NCBI GenBank assembly: GCA_015709675.1
Contig: CP054182.1
Coordinates: 3,761,448-3,825,447, forward strand
From: Ignavibacteriales bacterium
GTDB lineage: Bacteria > Bacteroidota > Ignavibacteria > Ignavibacteriales > Ignavibacteriaceae
Reading direction: 5' to 3'
Length of the DNA stretch: 64,000 nt
Numbering within the stretch: position 1 is the stretch's first letter; each line of letters opens with the position of its first letter. The translations under genes were made by a program, and so were the position numbers. Below, in pieces: positions 18,217 through 26,525 of the stretch. A model generated the notes under the pieces. The model saw only the letters and a list, made by a program, of their open reading frames with translations, did no database searches and was not told the origin of the DNA.

Positions 18217-18689
18217 TCGAACCCATCCAAGGACATGAAGGACGGCAGGGACATAAACGACAATAGGTTCAAGTTGAGACGATGCATAGCAGTGTCCTCG
18301 ACTCCGCTCGGACACCGGGTGACAGCATTTGCATCGCCACAAAACAAAACCGATTCTTCCAAACGCAGAGATGCTGCAATCCCTGCTGATTGATCTCCAA
18401 TAAAAAAAGCCCTCCCTGCGAACCTAATCTTAAAAAATATCCATAAATGTAATATTCCGCAATTCAGCAGATTACCTGACCCCGCTCCCAAATCCGGTAC
18501 ATAAAAGTTATGACATTTTCATATCTTACGGAACTTACACCCTGTTTTTATATGTTTTAAGTTTGTTACAGGATTTATTCAGGAGTGTTGCCCGCAGTTA
18601 CGGCTGTGGCGGTTCGGCCTGAATTACTGCAGTATTTCCGGATACTATTGGCAATTTCCGCATTTTCATCAACTAATTTCACGTATTGA

Positions 18690-19838
18690 ATGGCTTGGTT
18701 TTTTATAATCTTTTTTACATCCTTTGCTCTCACTAACCTTTACCTGTTAAGGAGGGTATGGCAGGGACTTGCTGCAGCACCCAAAGCGCTGCGGATTTTA
18801 GTGATTGTGATTATGTTCCTTTCCGCGGTTTCTTATGTGGCAGCCCGTGCCCTGCTTTCCGGGGTTGACAGCGGTCTCTATACCGTTGTGCTCTGGATGG
18901 GTTCTATCTGGTTTGCTTTCATGCATTACAGCATTCTTTTTGTGCTGCTCGGCGAACTTTTACGGCTTGTGATGAGAAAAAGGATAGCAGACCTTAAAAA
19001 AATTCCCCTTGCTTATGAAAAGATAAAACTCCGGTTTACTCTCCTCTCACTGGTTTTTGTACTGCTTACCGTAAGTTATGGTTACTTCAATGCTCGTGAT
19101 ATACAAGTCCGGGAAATCGAACTTGAAGTTGAAGCCCCGGGCGCTGAACTGGATTCACTTCGCATCGCTTTTTTCGCGGATTCACATCTTACACCGGTTA
19201 ACAACGGCTCAAAAGCCGGAAAAATTGCCGGGATTATTAACAGCCTGAAACCTGATCTGGTACTTGCTGCCGGTGATATCGTAGATGATCAGATATACCG
19301 GCTGCGTTCAAGAAACATTGACCAGCCCCTTAAAAAAATCACATCAACGTACGGCACATTTGTCGCTAACGGAAATCATGAGTATATCGTCGGAGTTGAG
19401 GAGGCGGATGAATTTTTAACTGCTGCGGGTTTCAATGTCCTTCGTGATTCCCTCACTACCATTGCCGGCAGTATTACCATTGCAGGAAGAGAGGACAGCG
19501 CAATATCGCGATTTACCGATGGCAAAAGGAAAGATGTAAAAGAACTTCTTTCGTCTGATTCTGCAGGGCTTCCTATTATTGTTTTGGATCATCAGCCGTT
19601 TGCATTATGGAAAACCGCTCAGGCAGGCGCCGCTATGCAGTTATCCGGGCATACGCATCACGGACAAATATGGCCGTTCAATTTTGTAACGTCCATGATC
19701 TATGAAGTCAGCTGGGGTTATAAAAAAATTGAGAATATGCACGTTTATGTCACGTCGGGTGCCGGAACATGGGGCCCGCCGGTGAGAACCGGAAGCAGTT
19801 CTGAAATTGTGCTTATAAGACTTTCACTAAAAAAATAA
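18690..19838 (+). CDS. Membrane-anchored calcineurin-like metallophosphoesterase
   Basis: 382 residues. Four hydrophobic segments occupy about the first 140 residues. The catalytic domain follows with the metal-binding motifs in order: FADSH, AAGDIVDD, GNHEY and GHTHHGQIWP, as in the YkuE-like family. It is a predicted phosphoesterase anchored at the inner membrane; YkuE-like enzymes can act on lipid-linked substrates, but the substrate here is not known. It is followed by two small RNA genes. It stands alone between the hairpin island and the RNAs. Confidence 0.88.
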   Translation: MAWFFIIFFTSFALTNLYLLRRVWQGLAAAPKALRILVIVIMFLSAVSYVAARALLSGVDSGLYTVVLWMGSIWFAFMHYSILFVLLGELLRLVMRKRIADLKKIPLAYEKIKLRFTLLSLVFVLLTVSYGYFNARDIQVREIELEVEAPGAELDSLRIAFFADSHLTPVNNGSKAGKIAGIINSLKPDLVLAAGDIVDDQIYRLRSRNIDQPLKKITSTYGTFVANGNHEYIVGVEEADEFLTAAGFNVLRDSLTTIAGSITIAGREDSAISRFTDGKRKDVKELLSSDSAGLPIIVLDHQPFALWKTAQAGAAMQLSGHTHHGQIWPFNFVTSMIYEVSWGYKKIENMHVYVTSGAGTWGPPVRTGSSSEIVLIRLSLKK

Positions 19839-19867
19839 AAAAAATTTTCCGTCTGATAGCAAAATTG

Positions 19868-19898
19868 TTTGCCAAAAATTAAAAAATACTTATATTTG
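19868..19898 (+). promoter_or_regulatory. Promoter of small RNA copy 1
   Basis: TTTG at 19868-19871, then 19 bases, then TATATTTG at 19891-19898. This matches the Bacteroidota-type TTTG / TAnnTTTG promoter, and copy 2 has the same spacing. Confidence 0.75.
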
Positions 19899-19899
19899 A

Positions 19900-19984
19900 A
19901 TACCTCGTCTTTAGGTTTCTCCCCTGACCTAAGGACCTTAGTATGAGGTAGCCCGGTGTATCCCCCAGCGCCGGGCTTTTTTTT
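19900..19984 (+). ncRNA. Small RNA, tandem copy 1
   Basis: A predicted transcript of about 80-85 nt between a TAnnTTTG promoter and a Rho-independent terminator. Elements in order: TACCTC (pairs with GAGGTA), a TTAGGT/ACCTAA stem with the loop ttctcccctg, an overlapping CTAAGG-A-CCTTAG alternative pairing, and a terminator stem AGCCCGG/CCGGGCT with the loop containing ATCCCCCA. Two loops are C-rich. It is about 95 percent identical to copy 2, 205 bases downstream, while the sequence between them is unrelated. I do not recognise it as a known RNA family, and no start codon or reading frame is conserved. Confidence 0.72.
19950..19984 (+). terminator. Terminator of small RNA copy 1
   Basis: AGCCCGGTGT pairs with GCGCCGGGCT over ten positions including wobbles, followed by eight T. 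Confidence 0.92.
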
Positions 19985-20073
19985 GCCCTAACCGGTTATT
20001 TAAGTGTTCCTCTGTCAGTTACGTATTTTTTTTCTCCCACAATTGATTTTTTTTAATTTTTTTTATTTACCCA

Positions 20074-20103
20074 TTGACAGAACTCAAAAAACTCTTATAT
20101 TTG
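20074..20103 (+). promoter_or_regulatory. Promoter of small RNA copy 2
   Basis: TTG at 20074-20076, then 19 bases, then TATATTTG at 20096-20103. The spacer sequence differs from that of copy 1, but the two boxes and the spacing are kept. Confidence 0.75.
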
Positions 20104-20104
20104 A

Positions 20105-20191
20105 ACACCTCGTCTTTAGGTTTCTCCCCTGACCTAAGGACCTTAGTAAGAGGCAGCCCGGTGTATCCCCCAGCGCCGGGCTTTTTTTTTT
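20105..20191 (+). ncRNA. Small RNA, tandem copy 2
   Basis: Same layout as copy 1: outer CCTC/GAGG stem, TTAGGT/ACCTAA stem with C-rich loop, CTAAGG/CCTTAG alternative, and the same terminator. Differences from copy 1 lie in the outer stem (CACCTC and GAGGCA instead of TACCTC and GAGGTA), which weakens it by two pairs, and in one base near the end of the middle segment. It ends about 180 bases before pckG and has its own terminator, so it is more likely a separate RNA than a pckG leader, though a tandem attenuator cannot be excluded. Confidence 0.72.
20155..20191 (+). terminator. Terminator of small RNA copy 2
   Basis: Same AGCCCGG/CCGGGCT stem as copy 1, followed by ten T. Confidence 0.92.
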
Positions 20192-20369
20192 GCCCTGCCT
20201 GAAAGATCACCTGAATACTCCGGAACGGTCCGATCTGCGTCAGAGTATTATCTTTTCTATCATAGCCCCTTTTCGTAAGTTTGTGTTAATATATTGTGGA
20301 ATATTCCCGTCTTTCGGCTTGTATTTCACTCCAAACTAACTAACACACATCAGAAATATTAGGATTACA

Positions 20370-22154
20370 ATGACCAACAATAAAAAATTGCTGGCCTGGG
20401 TGGAGGAAATGGCCTCACTCTGTCAGCCCGATTCTGTTTACTGGTGCAACGGAACTGAAGATGAGTTTAATGCTATGGCGGATCTCCTGGTCCGCAAAGG
20501 AGCGTTCATCAGACTTAATGAATCAAAGCGCCCCGATAGTTATTTCTGTACCTCAGACCCCTCGGATGTAGCCAGAGTTGAGGACAGAACGTACATCTGT
20601 TCAGCAAAAAAAGAAGATGCAGGACCCACTAACAATTGGGAAGACCCTGCAGTGATGAAAGAAACACTCAAAGGTCTTTTCACCGGCTGTATGAAAGGAA
20701 GAACCATGTATGTTATTCCCTACAGCATGGGCCCGCTCGGCAGCAATATCTCCCATATCGGAATCGAACTCACCGATTCACCGTACGTTGTGGTAAATAT
20801 GAATCTGATGACCCGTATGGGGCAGAAGGTTTTAGATGTTTTAGGCGACGGAGAATTTGTAAAAGGAATTCACTCAGTAGGAGTGCCCCTCGCTCCAAAT
20901 CAGGCCGACGTTCCCTGGCCCTGCAATAAAACAAAATACATCGTACACTTCCCTGAAGAACGTTCAATCATGTCCTTCGGAAGCGGCTACGGGGGCAATG
21001 CCCTGCTCGGCAAGAAGTGCTTTGCGCTTCGTATCGCTTCGGCAATGGCGCGTGATGAGGGGTGGATGGCTGAGCATATGCTAATCGTTGGTGTAACCAA
21101 TCCCGAGGGTCATAAGAGATATATCGCGGCCGCTTTCCCGAGCGCCTGCGGCAAAACAAATCTTGCCATGCTTACACCTACCATACCCGGCTGGAAGGTT
21201 GAAACGGTGGGTGATGATATCGCCTGGATGAAATTTGGCAAAGATGGCCGCCTTTATGCTATTAACCCCGAGGCAGGATTCTTCGGAGTAGCTCCGGGAA
21301 CTTCGATGAAGACGAATCCAAACGCTTTACTTTCAGCCACAAAGAAATCAATTTTTACTAATGTTGCGCTCACTGAAGATTACGATGTCTGGTGGGAAGG
21401 TCTGACCGAAGACAAACCCGCAAAACTGATTGACTGGCTCAGAAAAGAATGGACTCCGGAATCAGGCAGGGCAGCAGCCCATCCGAACTCCCGGTTTACA
21501 GCGCCAGCGTATCAGTGCCCGGCTATTGACCCTAAGTGGGAAGATCCGGAAGGAGTACCCATTGATGCAATTCTTTTCGGGGGAAGACGAGCATCGGTAA
21601 TTCCGCTTGTTGCTGAGGCGCGCGACTGGCAGCATGGAACCTATATGGGGGCGACCATCTCTTCCGAAATGACTGCTGCTGCGGTCGGCGGTCAGGGGCA
21701 GCTTCGCCATGATCCTTTTGCCATGCTTCCTTTCTGCGGTTACCATATGGGTGATTATTTCCAGCACTGGCTGAATATCGGTAACAACGCGGATGCATCA
21801 AAACTCCCGAAAATCTATTCCGTCAACTGGTTCCGTAAAGATGAAAACGGAAAATTCATCTGGCCGGGTTTTGGTGATAACATCCGTGTGCTGAAATGGA
21901 TCTTCGAACGCCTTGAAGGAGGCGGTGATGCAAAAGACTCCGCAATTGGCATTGTTCCCACCGAAGATGCTATTGATCTGAGCGGTCTTTCCATCACCCG
22001 CGATGATATGAAAAAGCTTTTTGAAGTTGATCTTAATAAAGCTCTTGCGGAGGTTGATGATATCCGCGAATACTTCAAAATCTTTGGTGATAAGCTTCCC
22101 GCGGAAATGGTTACCGAACTGGATGCTTACGAAGAACGGCTGAGAAGCATTTAA
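20370..22154 (+). CDS. pckG: Phosphoenolpyruvate carboxykinase (GTP)
   Basis: 594 residues, the normal size of the GTP-dependent enzyme, which interconverts oxaloacetate and phosphoenolpyruvate with GTP/GDP at the start of gluconeogenesis. The P-loop and reactive cysteine lie in [15 protein letters not shown], and [24 protein letters not shown] and PWPCN are family sequence. The N-terminus ([15 protein letters not shown]) binds substrate. AGGATT precedes the ATG. A TAAGTTTG at 20276-20283 could be the -7 box of its promoter, but no good -33 box was seen. It is monocistronic, with a terminator directly after it. Confidence 0.97.
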   Translation: MTNNKKLLAWVEEMASLCQPDSVYWCNGTEDEFNAMADLLVRKGAFIRLNESKRPDSYFCTSDPSDVARVEDRTYICSAKKEDAGPTNNWEDPAVMKETLKGLFTGCMKGRTMYVIPYSMGPLGSNISHIGIELTDSPYVVVNMNLMTRMGQKVLDVLGDGEFVKGIHSVGVPLAPNQADVPWPCNKTKYIVHFPEERSIMSFGSGYGGNALLGKKCFALRIASAMARDEGWMAEHMLIVGVTNPEGHKRYIAAAFPSACGKTNLAMLTPTIPGWKVETVGDDIAWMKFGKDGRLYAINPEAGFFGVAPGTSMKTNPNALLSATKKSIFTNVALTEDYDVWWEGLTEDKPAKLIDWLRKEWTPESGRAAAHPNSRFTAPAYQCPAIDPKWEDPEGVPIDAILFGGRRASVIPLVAEARDWQHGTYMGATISSEMTAAAVGGQGQLRHDPFAMLPFCGYHMGDYFQHWLNIGNNADASKLPKIYSVNWFRKDENGKFIWPGFGDNIRVLKWIFERLEGGGDAKDSAIGIVPTEDAIDLSGLSITRDDMKKLFEVDLNKALAEVDDIREYFKIFGDKLPAEMVTELDAYEERLRSI

Positions 22155-22162
22155 TGAAATGA

Positions 22163-22194
22163 GCGGGAGGCCGGAAGGTCTCCCGCCTTTCTTT
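22163..22194 (+). terminator. Rho-independent terminator after pckG
   Basis: GCGGGAGGCC pairs with GGTCTCCCGC (one wobble) around a GGAA tetraloop, followed by TTTCTTT. Confidence 0.93.
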
Positions 22195-22234
22195 ATATGC
22201 TCTGATAAAAGTTATCTAAGTTTATTATCTGAAC

Positions 22235-23032
22235 ATGAAATCCACAACCCGCGAATATATTACAACCTTACTTCTGTTTCCATTTGAGGCCGTACGGGCA
22301 TTTTCTCTGTTCGGACTGAAGGGCAAATATCTTGCCGCGGTGGTGTGCATTTTTAAGCGTGTACCTTTTGGTGTATATCTTCCTCCTTTCGGAAGAATAG
22401 AATTATACAATGAATTCCTTAGTATATACGACAATATCATCGGAAAAGAACTGCGGTGCGATGAAATAGAGGAATGCGTAAAGCGCATCCCCCGCCCGGT
22501 TATTGTGGATCTTGGCATTAATCTTGGGATGACGGCACGGTGGTGGTTTTCCCTGAACAAAAATGCTTCCGTTTACGGAATTGATATGATTCCGGAAAGT
22601 CTGGCATTCACTGAAGAAAGACTGCGGACAATACCCGGCACCTTTAACTGGACGGGCATACCATCTGCTATTTCAGACAGCCGTCAGAGTTTTGATATAC
22701 AGTACGATGATCCGCTGGAGGGTTCAAATTCTGTTTTCTCGTCTGAAGGAAAAATCAAAAGAACTGTGCAGGCAGATACTCTTGACAATCTTTTATCGGC
22801 CCATTCACTTGCAGAGATACATCTGATGAAGATTGATATTGAGGGCTACGGAGCGATTGCACTCAGAGGAGCTGACGAAATTCTCTCAAAGTGCAGATAT
22901 ATCATTATGGAAACACACACACCCGAGGAAATCAGTGAGGCAAACCGGATACTCACAGAAAAAGGGTGGCACTTATTTCTGGTAAAAGGGCGCAGTGCCT
23001 TTTACCGCAATCCGGCTCTACTTTCCGAATAA
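22235..23032 (+). CDS. FkbM family methyltransferase
   Basis: 265 residues. The SAM-binding glycine-rich loop is VIVDLGINLGMTARWW near residue 90, followed by VYGIDMIPESLAFTEERL and the FkbM-type motif LMKIDIEGYGAIALRGA. The C-terminus IIMETHTPEE closes the fold. FkbM enzymes methylate sugars or secondary metabolites; the substrate here is unknown and no glycan cluster is adjacent. The 3' end overlaps the 3' end of the convergent esterase gene by 15 bases. No clear ribosome site is seen before the ATG. Confidence 0.88.
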   Translation: MKSTTREYITTLLLFPFEAVRAFSLFGLKGKYLAAVVCIFKRVPFGVYLPPFGRIELYNEFLSIYDNIIGKELRCDEIEECVKRIPRPVIVDLGINLGMTARWWFSLNKNASVYGIDMIPESLAFTEERLRTIPGTFNWTGIPSAISDSRQSFDIQYDDPLEGSNSVFSSEGKIKRTVQADTLDNLLSAHSLAEIHLMKIDIEGYGAIALRGADEILSKCRYIIMETHTPEEISEANRILTEKGWHLFLVKGRSAFYRNPALLSE

Positions 23033-23830
23033 AAAACGGAGCGGCCTTTCAAGCCGGCTTGCCCAAGCGCTCTCTGTATGCTGAGCCCCGGGATCATAAA
23101 AGTAGTCCATATCCTCCCCGATCTGAAATCCTTTCATTCCCAGAAGGCAGAACATCTTCTGAGCATCTCGCCTGCCATCCTCACCGCTGTCTATGTATAT
23201 ACGGATATCCTTCTTATGGCCGAAGTAGTCCTCAATAATCCTGAAAACCCTCTGATGATCAAAATAAAATGAGCTTGAGAGGCAGGCCGCTTTCATAAAA
23301 ATTTCGGAACTCTCCCAAACGGTCAGCAGTGAGCAAAGCCCTCCCATGGATGAGCCCATAATAGCTGTATGTTCGCGGGACGTGAGAGTACGGTACCGGG
23401 CATCAATAAACTGTTTAAGTTCCTGCGTTATAAACTTCCGGTAAGCTTTTCCCTTTTCCCGGTCACTATACTCATCAAGCCGGTCGCTGGTATTGTTAAT
23501 GCCTACTACAATGATTTCCTTCATGAGCCCCTTTTTTATGAGTGAGGTGAGTGTTTCATCAACTCTCCAGTCCACACCAACGTATGCGGTTTTGGGGTCC
23601 ATGATATTCTGTCCGTCATGCATATAAAGCACAGGATAGTATTTCTTGATATCTTTCCGGTAGGATGGGGGCAGCCATACGATAATATCCCGCTTAAGCG
23701 GCAAAAACGCCGAGGGAAAATCGCGGTGGTATTCAACCTCACCGGTTATTTTTTCCTGTCCGGATAATTTGTCTTTTTTTACCCTGACACGCAGGACTGT
23801 ACGTTTATTATCGTTTTTTTTTACTTCCAT
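23018..23830 (-). CDS. Alpha/beta-hydrolase esterase (esterase D-like family)
   Basis: 270 residues. It has the hallmarks of the esterase-D/Fes-like family: VWLPPSYRKDIKKYYPVLYMHDGQN, then a nucleophile elbow GSSMGG around residue 157 with the serine as nucleophile. An acidic residue in YIDSGEDGRRD and a histidine in DPGAQHTESAWASRL can complete the triad. No signal peptide is seen, so it is probably cytosolic. Some relatives hydrolyse iron-siderophore esters or acetyl-xylan; the substrate is not determinable here. It is convergent with the FkbM gene. Confidence 0.85.
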   Translation of the reverse strand: MEVKKNDNKRTVLRVRVKKDKLSGQEKITGEVEYHRDFPSAFLPLKRDIIVWLPPSYRKDIKKYYPVLYMHDGQNIMDPKTAYVGVDWRVDETLTSLIKKGLMKEIIVVGINNTSDRLDEYSDREKGKAYRKFITQELKQFIDARYRTLTSREHTAIMGSSMGGLCSLLTVWESSEIFMKAACLSSSFYFDHQRVFRIIEDYFGHKKDIRIYIDSGEDGRRDAQKMFCLLGMKGFQIGEDMDYFYDPGAQHTESAWASRLERPLRFLFGK

Positions 23831-23947
23831 GCAGTAAAGTGAATTATAAGCAGGATTTTGTTAAATAGTGAAATCCCCTGCTGCAATTTACCGGTATTGC
23901 CGGTTCTGCCAAATACCTGTGTAAAAATAGAACCGCAAAACAGGAAT

Positions 23948-23980
23948 AAAAAACCCGCCGGATGTGATTTCCGGCGGGTT
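23948..23980 (-). terminator. Terminator after the Sua5/YciO gene
   Basis: An 11-bp stem (23952-23962 with 23970-23980) with a T run on the minus strand. It lies 24 bases beyond the stop codon of the gene at 24005-24619. Confidence 0.9.
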
Positions 23981-24004
23981 ATAGCTGAATTATGTAAGAT
24001 TCAG

Positions 24005-24619
24005 TTATGCGACAAACAGACTGACATCTCCCGCCCCGGTCCTGATAATTTCAGGAATATCTGAACTGAGATCAATTACTGACGAAGGGACTCCGGAAAG
24101 ATGACCGGCAGAGAGCATCAGGTCAACCGAACCGCTGAAGAGAGTTTTTATCTCGAGCGGGTCGGTCAGAACTTCGCCTGCCCGGTTGGTTACACTTGAA
24201 CTGATGATAGGATTTCCGAGTTCTTTAACCATGGTTAATGCTATGGCATGATTTGGAACCCTGATTCCGACTGTTTTACGCTTGCTCCAGAGTTTTTTAG
24301 GCACTTCCTTTGAAGCCGGCAGAATGAAGGTGTAGGGTCCGGGAAGCAGCTTTTTCATTGTTTTGTAGGCATAATCTGATACCTTGGCGTAGGATGAAAT
24401 ATCCTTCAGGTCAGGGCAGACAAAACTGAGCAGTTTTGATGATGCATCAGCTTTAAGAGAAAATATCCGGTCAAGCGCCTCCTTGTTAAAAATGTCACAG
24501 CCAATTCCATACACGGTGTCAGTGGGATAAATAATTATCCCGCCGTTTTTGAGCACTTCGATGGCTTTGTTAATAAAACGCAGTTGTGGTGTTTCGGCAT
24601 GCAGTTCGTAGTATTCCAT
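24005..24619 (-). CDS. Sua5/YciO/YrdC family protein (threonylcarbamoyl-AMP synthase-like)
   Basis: 204 residues with the YrdC-fold motifs GGIIIYPTDTVYGIGCD, the lysine/serine-rich region SKLLSFVCPDLKD, LLPGPYTFILPAS and GIRVPNHAIA. It begins like E. coli YciO (residues ...HAETPQLRFINKAIEVLKNGG). True TsaC/Sua5 enzymes make threonylcarbamoyl-adenylate for the t6A modification of tRNA; YciO members are close relatives. Which of the two it is cannot be settled from this sequence alone. The 220-base region upstream has no gene. Confidence 0.87.
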   Translation of the reverse strand: MEYYELHAETPQLRFINKAIEVLKNGGIIIYPTDTVYGIGCDIFNKEALDRIFSLKADASSKLLSFVCPDLKDISSYAKVSDYAYKTMKKLLPGPYTFILPASKEVPKKLWSKRKTVGIRVPNHAIALTMVKELGNPIISSSVTNRAGEVLTDPLEIKTLFSGSVDLMLSAGHLSGVPSSVIDLSSDIPEIIRTGAGDVSLFVA

Positions 24620-24840
24620 TGCGACCTCTGATTAATGTTATGAAACAGGTTACAATTATTTACCGGGTAATTTTGTCAATTCCTGACTAAGAGTCAAGGG
24701 AAAAGCGCAAAGAAAAAAAATAAAATGATAATCGTCATCAGAAAGACTGCATATAGTACGATTCTTGTTTACTTTATCCGAAGTGTTGTTTACTTTTCAG
24801 GTTAAACCAGGATAAAATTCTTAACTGAAAGGGTATTCCT

Positions 24841-26370
24841 GTGATTCTGCGCCTGATTCTTGGTGACCAGCTCAATTATGAGCACCCATGGTTTAATAAA
24901 CCCGACAACAATGTTCTCTATTCCCTGATGGAGATAAGGCAGGAGACTGATTACGTCCGCCACCATGCCCAGAAGATACTTGGTTTTTTTGCTGCGATGC
25001 GTCATTTTGACCGCTGGCTCAGAAAAAAAGGACACCGCACCCACTATATCGCCATTGACGACCCCAATAACACACAGGACTTAAAGAAAAATCTTTTATT
25101 CCTGATCAGGCAGTATAAGATTACTGCTATTGAATATCTGGAACCTGATGAATACCGGCTTGATAAAATGCTTGCCTCTGCTTCAAAAACACTCGGGACT
25201 CCGGTAACCATGTTCACCTCGGAACATTTCTTTACAACAAGAGAAGAAGTGGCAGAGTTTTTTACGGGAAAGAAAACATACCTTATGGAAAGTTTTTACC
25301 GCATGATGCGCAGAAAGCATTATATACTGATGGAAGGAGAAGATCCTTCCGGCGGTGAATGGAATTTTGATAAGGAGAACCGGGCACCGCTGCCAAAAGA
25401 GTATAAAAAAGTTGCACCGCTGGTGTTTGAAAAAGATCTTTCCCGCCTCTGGTCAACCATCAATTATTCCGGCGTTGAGTCAATCGGGAATTCAAATCAT
25501 GAACGGTTTCACTGGCCGGTCTCTAGGGAAGAGTCACTCGCGCTGCTTGACTTTTTTCTTGAATATCTGCTCCCGCACTTCGGACTTTTCCAGGATGCAA
25601 TGTCAGAGAGGGACTGGAGCCTGTTCCACAGCCGGCTTTCTTTCTCCCTTAACACAAAGATGCTCTCGCCTGATGAAGTGGTACATAAAACAGTAAACTA
25701 CTGGAAAGCACACAAGAAGAAAATCCCCCTGCCCGCGGTTGAAGGTTTTATCCGGCAGATTCTGGGGTGGCGCGAATATATGCGCGGTGTTTACTGGGCA
25801 CAAATGCCCAAATACGGCAAAATGAATTTTTTTAATCATACTGAGGTTCTGCCTGCATTTTACTGGACAGGCGAAACAAGAATGAACTGTCTTTCGGTAA
25901 CTATAAAACAGTCTCTTGAACATGCCTATGCTCATCATATACAGCGGCTGATGATAACCGGCAATTTTGCGCTTCTTGCAGGAATTCATCCGGACAAAGT
26001 GGATGAATGGTACCTTGGTATATACATTGACGCGATTGAGTGGGTTGAGATGCCCAACACCCGGGGCATGAGCCAGTTTGCCGATGGCGGACTGGTAGCC
26101 ACTAAGCCGTATGTTTCAAGCGGACAATATATTGGCAGAATGAGCAATTACTGCCAGTCCTGCTTTTACAGCAAAAATATAAAATACGGTGAAAAGGCAT
26201 GTCCGTTTAACTCCCTCTACTGGTATTTTCATGCAAGGAACAGGGTGAAACTTGAAAAGAATCCGAGAATCGGTATGGTATATAAAACGTTTGACAGGAT
26301 GGATAAATCAGAACGGACTTCAATTCTCAGTCACGCAGATAAAATTCTCGGCGGTCTAAATAAACTGTAG
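24841..26370 (+). CDS. Iron-sulfur cryptochrome/photolyase-related protein
   Basis: 509 residues from a GTG at 24841. The start RLILGDQLNYEHPWF is the signature of the deoxyribodipyrimidine photolyase-related (FeS-BCP/PhrB) family, whose members bind FAD and a 4Fe-4S cluster; some repair (6-4) photoproducts. The cluster ligands are visible as YCQSCFYSKNIKYGEKACPF near residues 438-457 plus an earlier cysteine in RMNCLSV. The region MTGNFALLAGI-like (LMITGNFALLAGI) and GWREYMRGVYW are family sequence. The organism is therefore probably exposed to light or has kept light-dependent DNA repair. No regulator or carotenoid gene is adjacent. Confidence 0.9.
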   Translation: MILRLILGDQLNYEHPWFNKPDNNVLYSLMEIRQETDYVRHHAQKILGFFAAMRHFDRWLRKKGHRTHYIAIDDPNNTQDLKKNLLFLIRQYKITAIEYLEPDEYRLDKMLASASKTLGTPVTMFTSEHFFTTREEVAEFFTGKKTYLMESFYRMMRRKHYILMEGEDPSGGEWNFDKENRAPLPKEYKKVAPLVFEKDLSRLWSTINYSGVESIGNSNHERFHWPVSREESLALLDFFLEYLLPHFGLFQDAMSERDWSLFHSRLSFSLNTKMLSPDEVVHKTVNYWKAHKKKIPLPAVEGFIRQILGWREYMRGVYWAQMPKYGKMNFFNHTEVLPAFYWTGETRMNCLSVTIKQSLEHAYAHHIQRLMITGNFALLAGIHPDKVDEWYLGIYIDAIEWVEMPNTRGMSQFADGGLVATKPYVSSGQYIGRMSNYCQSCFYSKNIKYGEKACPFNSLYWYFHARNRVKLEKNPRIGMVYKTFDRMDKSERTSILSHADKILGGLNKL

Positions 26371-26371
26371 T

Positions 26372-26472
26372 ACAATTATGAAGTATGAATTATATAGTAT
26401 GAATTTTCCGATCTTACGACTCCGGAGGAGTCAAAAAGAATTATGAATTGTGAAGTATGAATTATGAATTTT
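26372..26472. repeat. AT-rich heptamer-like repeats with inserted palindromes
   Basis: Strings such as aagtatgaattat and gaattatgaa recur at 26372-26405 and 26437-26472. The palindrome gactccggaggagtc lies between and after them at 26418-26432 and 26484-26498. Confidence 0.75.
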
Positions 26473-26498
26473 TCTTGTCCTCCGACTCCGGAGGAGTC
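26418..26498. repeat. Pair of GACTCC-GGA-GGAGTC palindromes
   Basis: The same 15-base perfect palindrome (6-bp arms, three-base centre) occurs at 26418-26432 and 26484-26498, in the gap before the HEAT-like gene. It is not followed by T runs, so it is not a terminator. Confidence 0.75.
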
Positions 26499-26525
26499 GC
26501 ATGTTGATAAAAAACTATTCTAAAA

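Larger units (their letters stand above)
17705..18689. other. Hairpin-rich intergenic island
   Basis: Nearly 1 kb without a convincing gene. It contains AT-rich heptamer-like repeats (17902-17936), a perfect 11-bp inverted repeat (18005-18070), a long-arm hairpin (18154-18216), a further GACGATGCAT/GCATTTGCATCG pair around 18277-18338 and a GTGTCC/GGACAC stem around 18290-18315. Several open frames cross these repeats but have no coding character. The sequence from 17932 resembles that from 51273 in another island. Confidence 0.55.

Noticed and set aside
18085-18393. Open frame of 102 codons in the 18-kb island
   Set aside because: It crosses two hairpin repeats, and its residue use is not protein-like.
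20097-20369. Copy 2 RNA as a pckG riboswitch
   Set aside because: It has its own promoter and a complete terminator 180 bases before the ATG, and copy 1 is placed the same way far upstream; kept only as an alternative.
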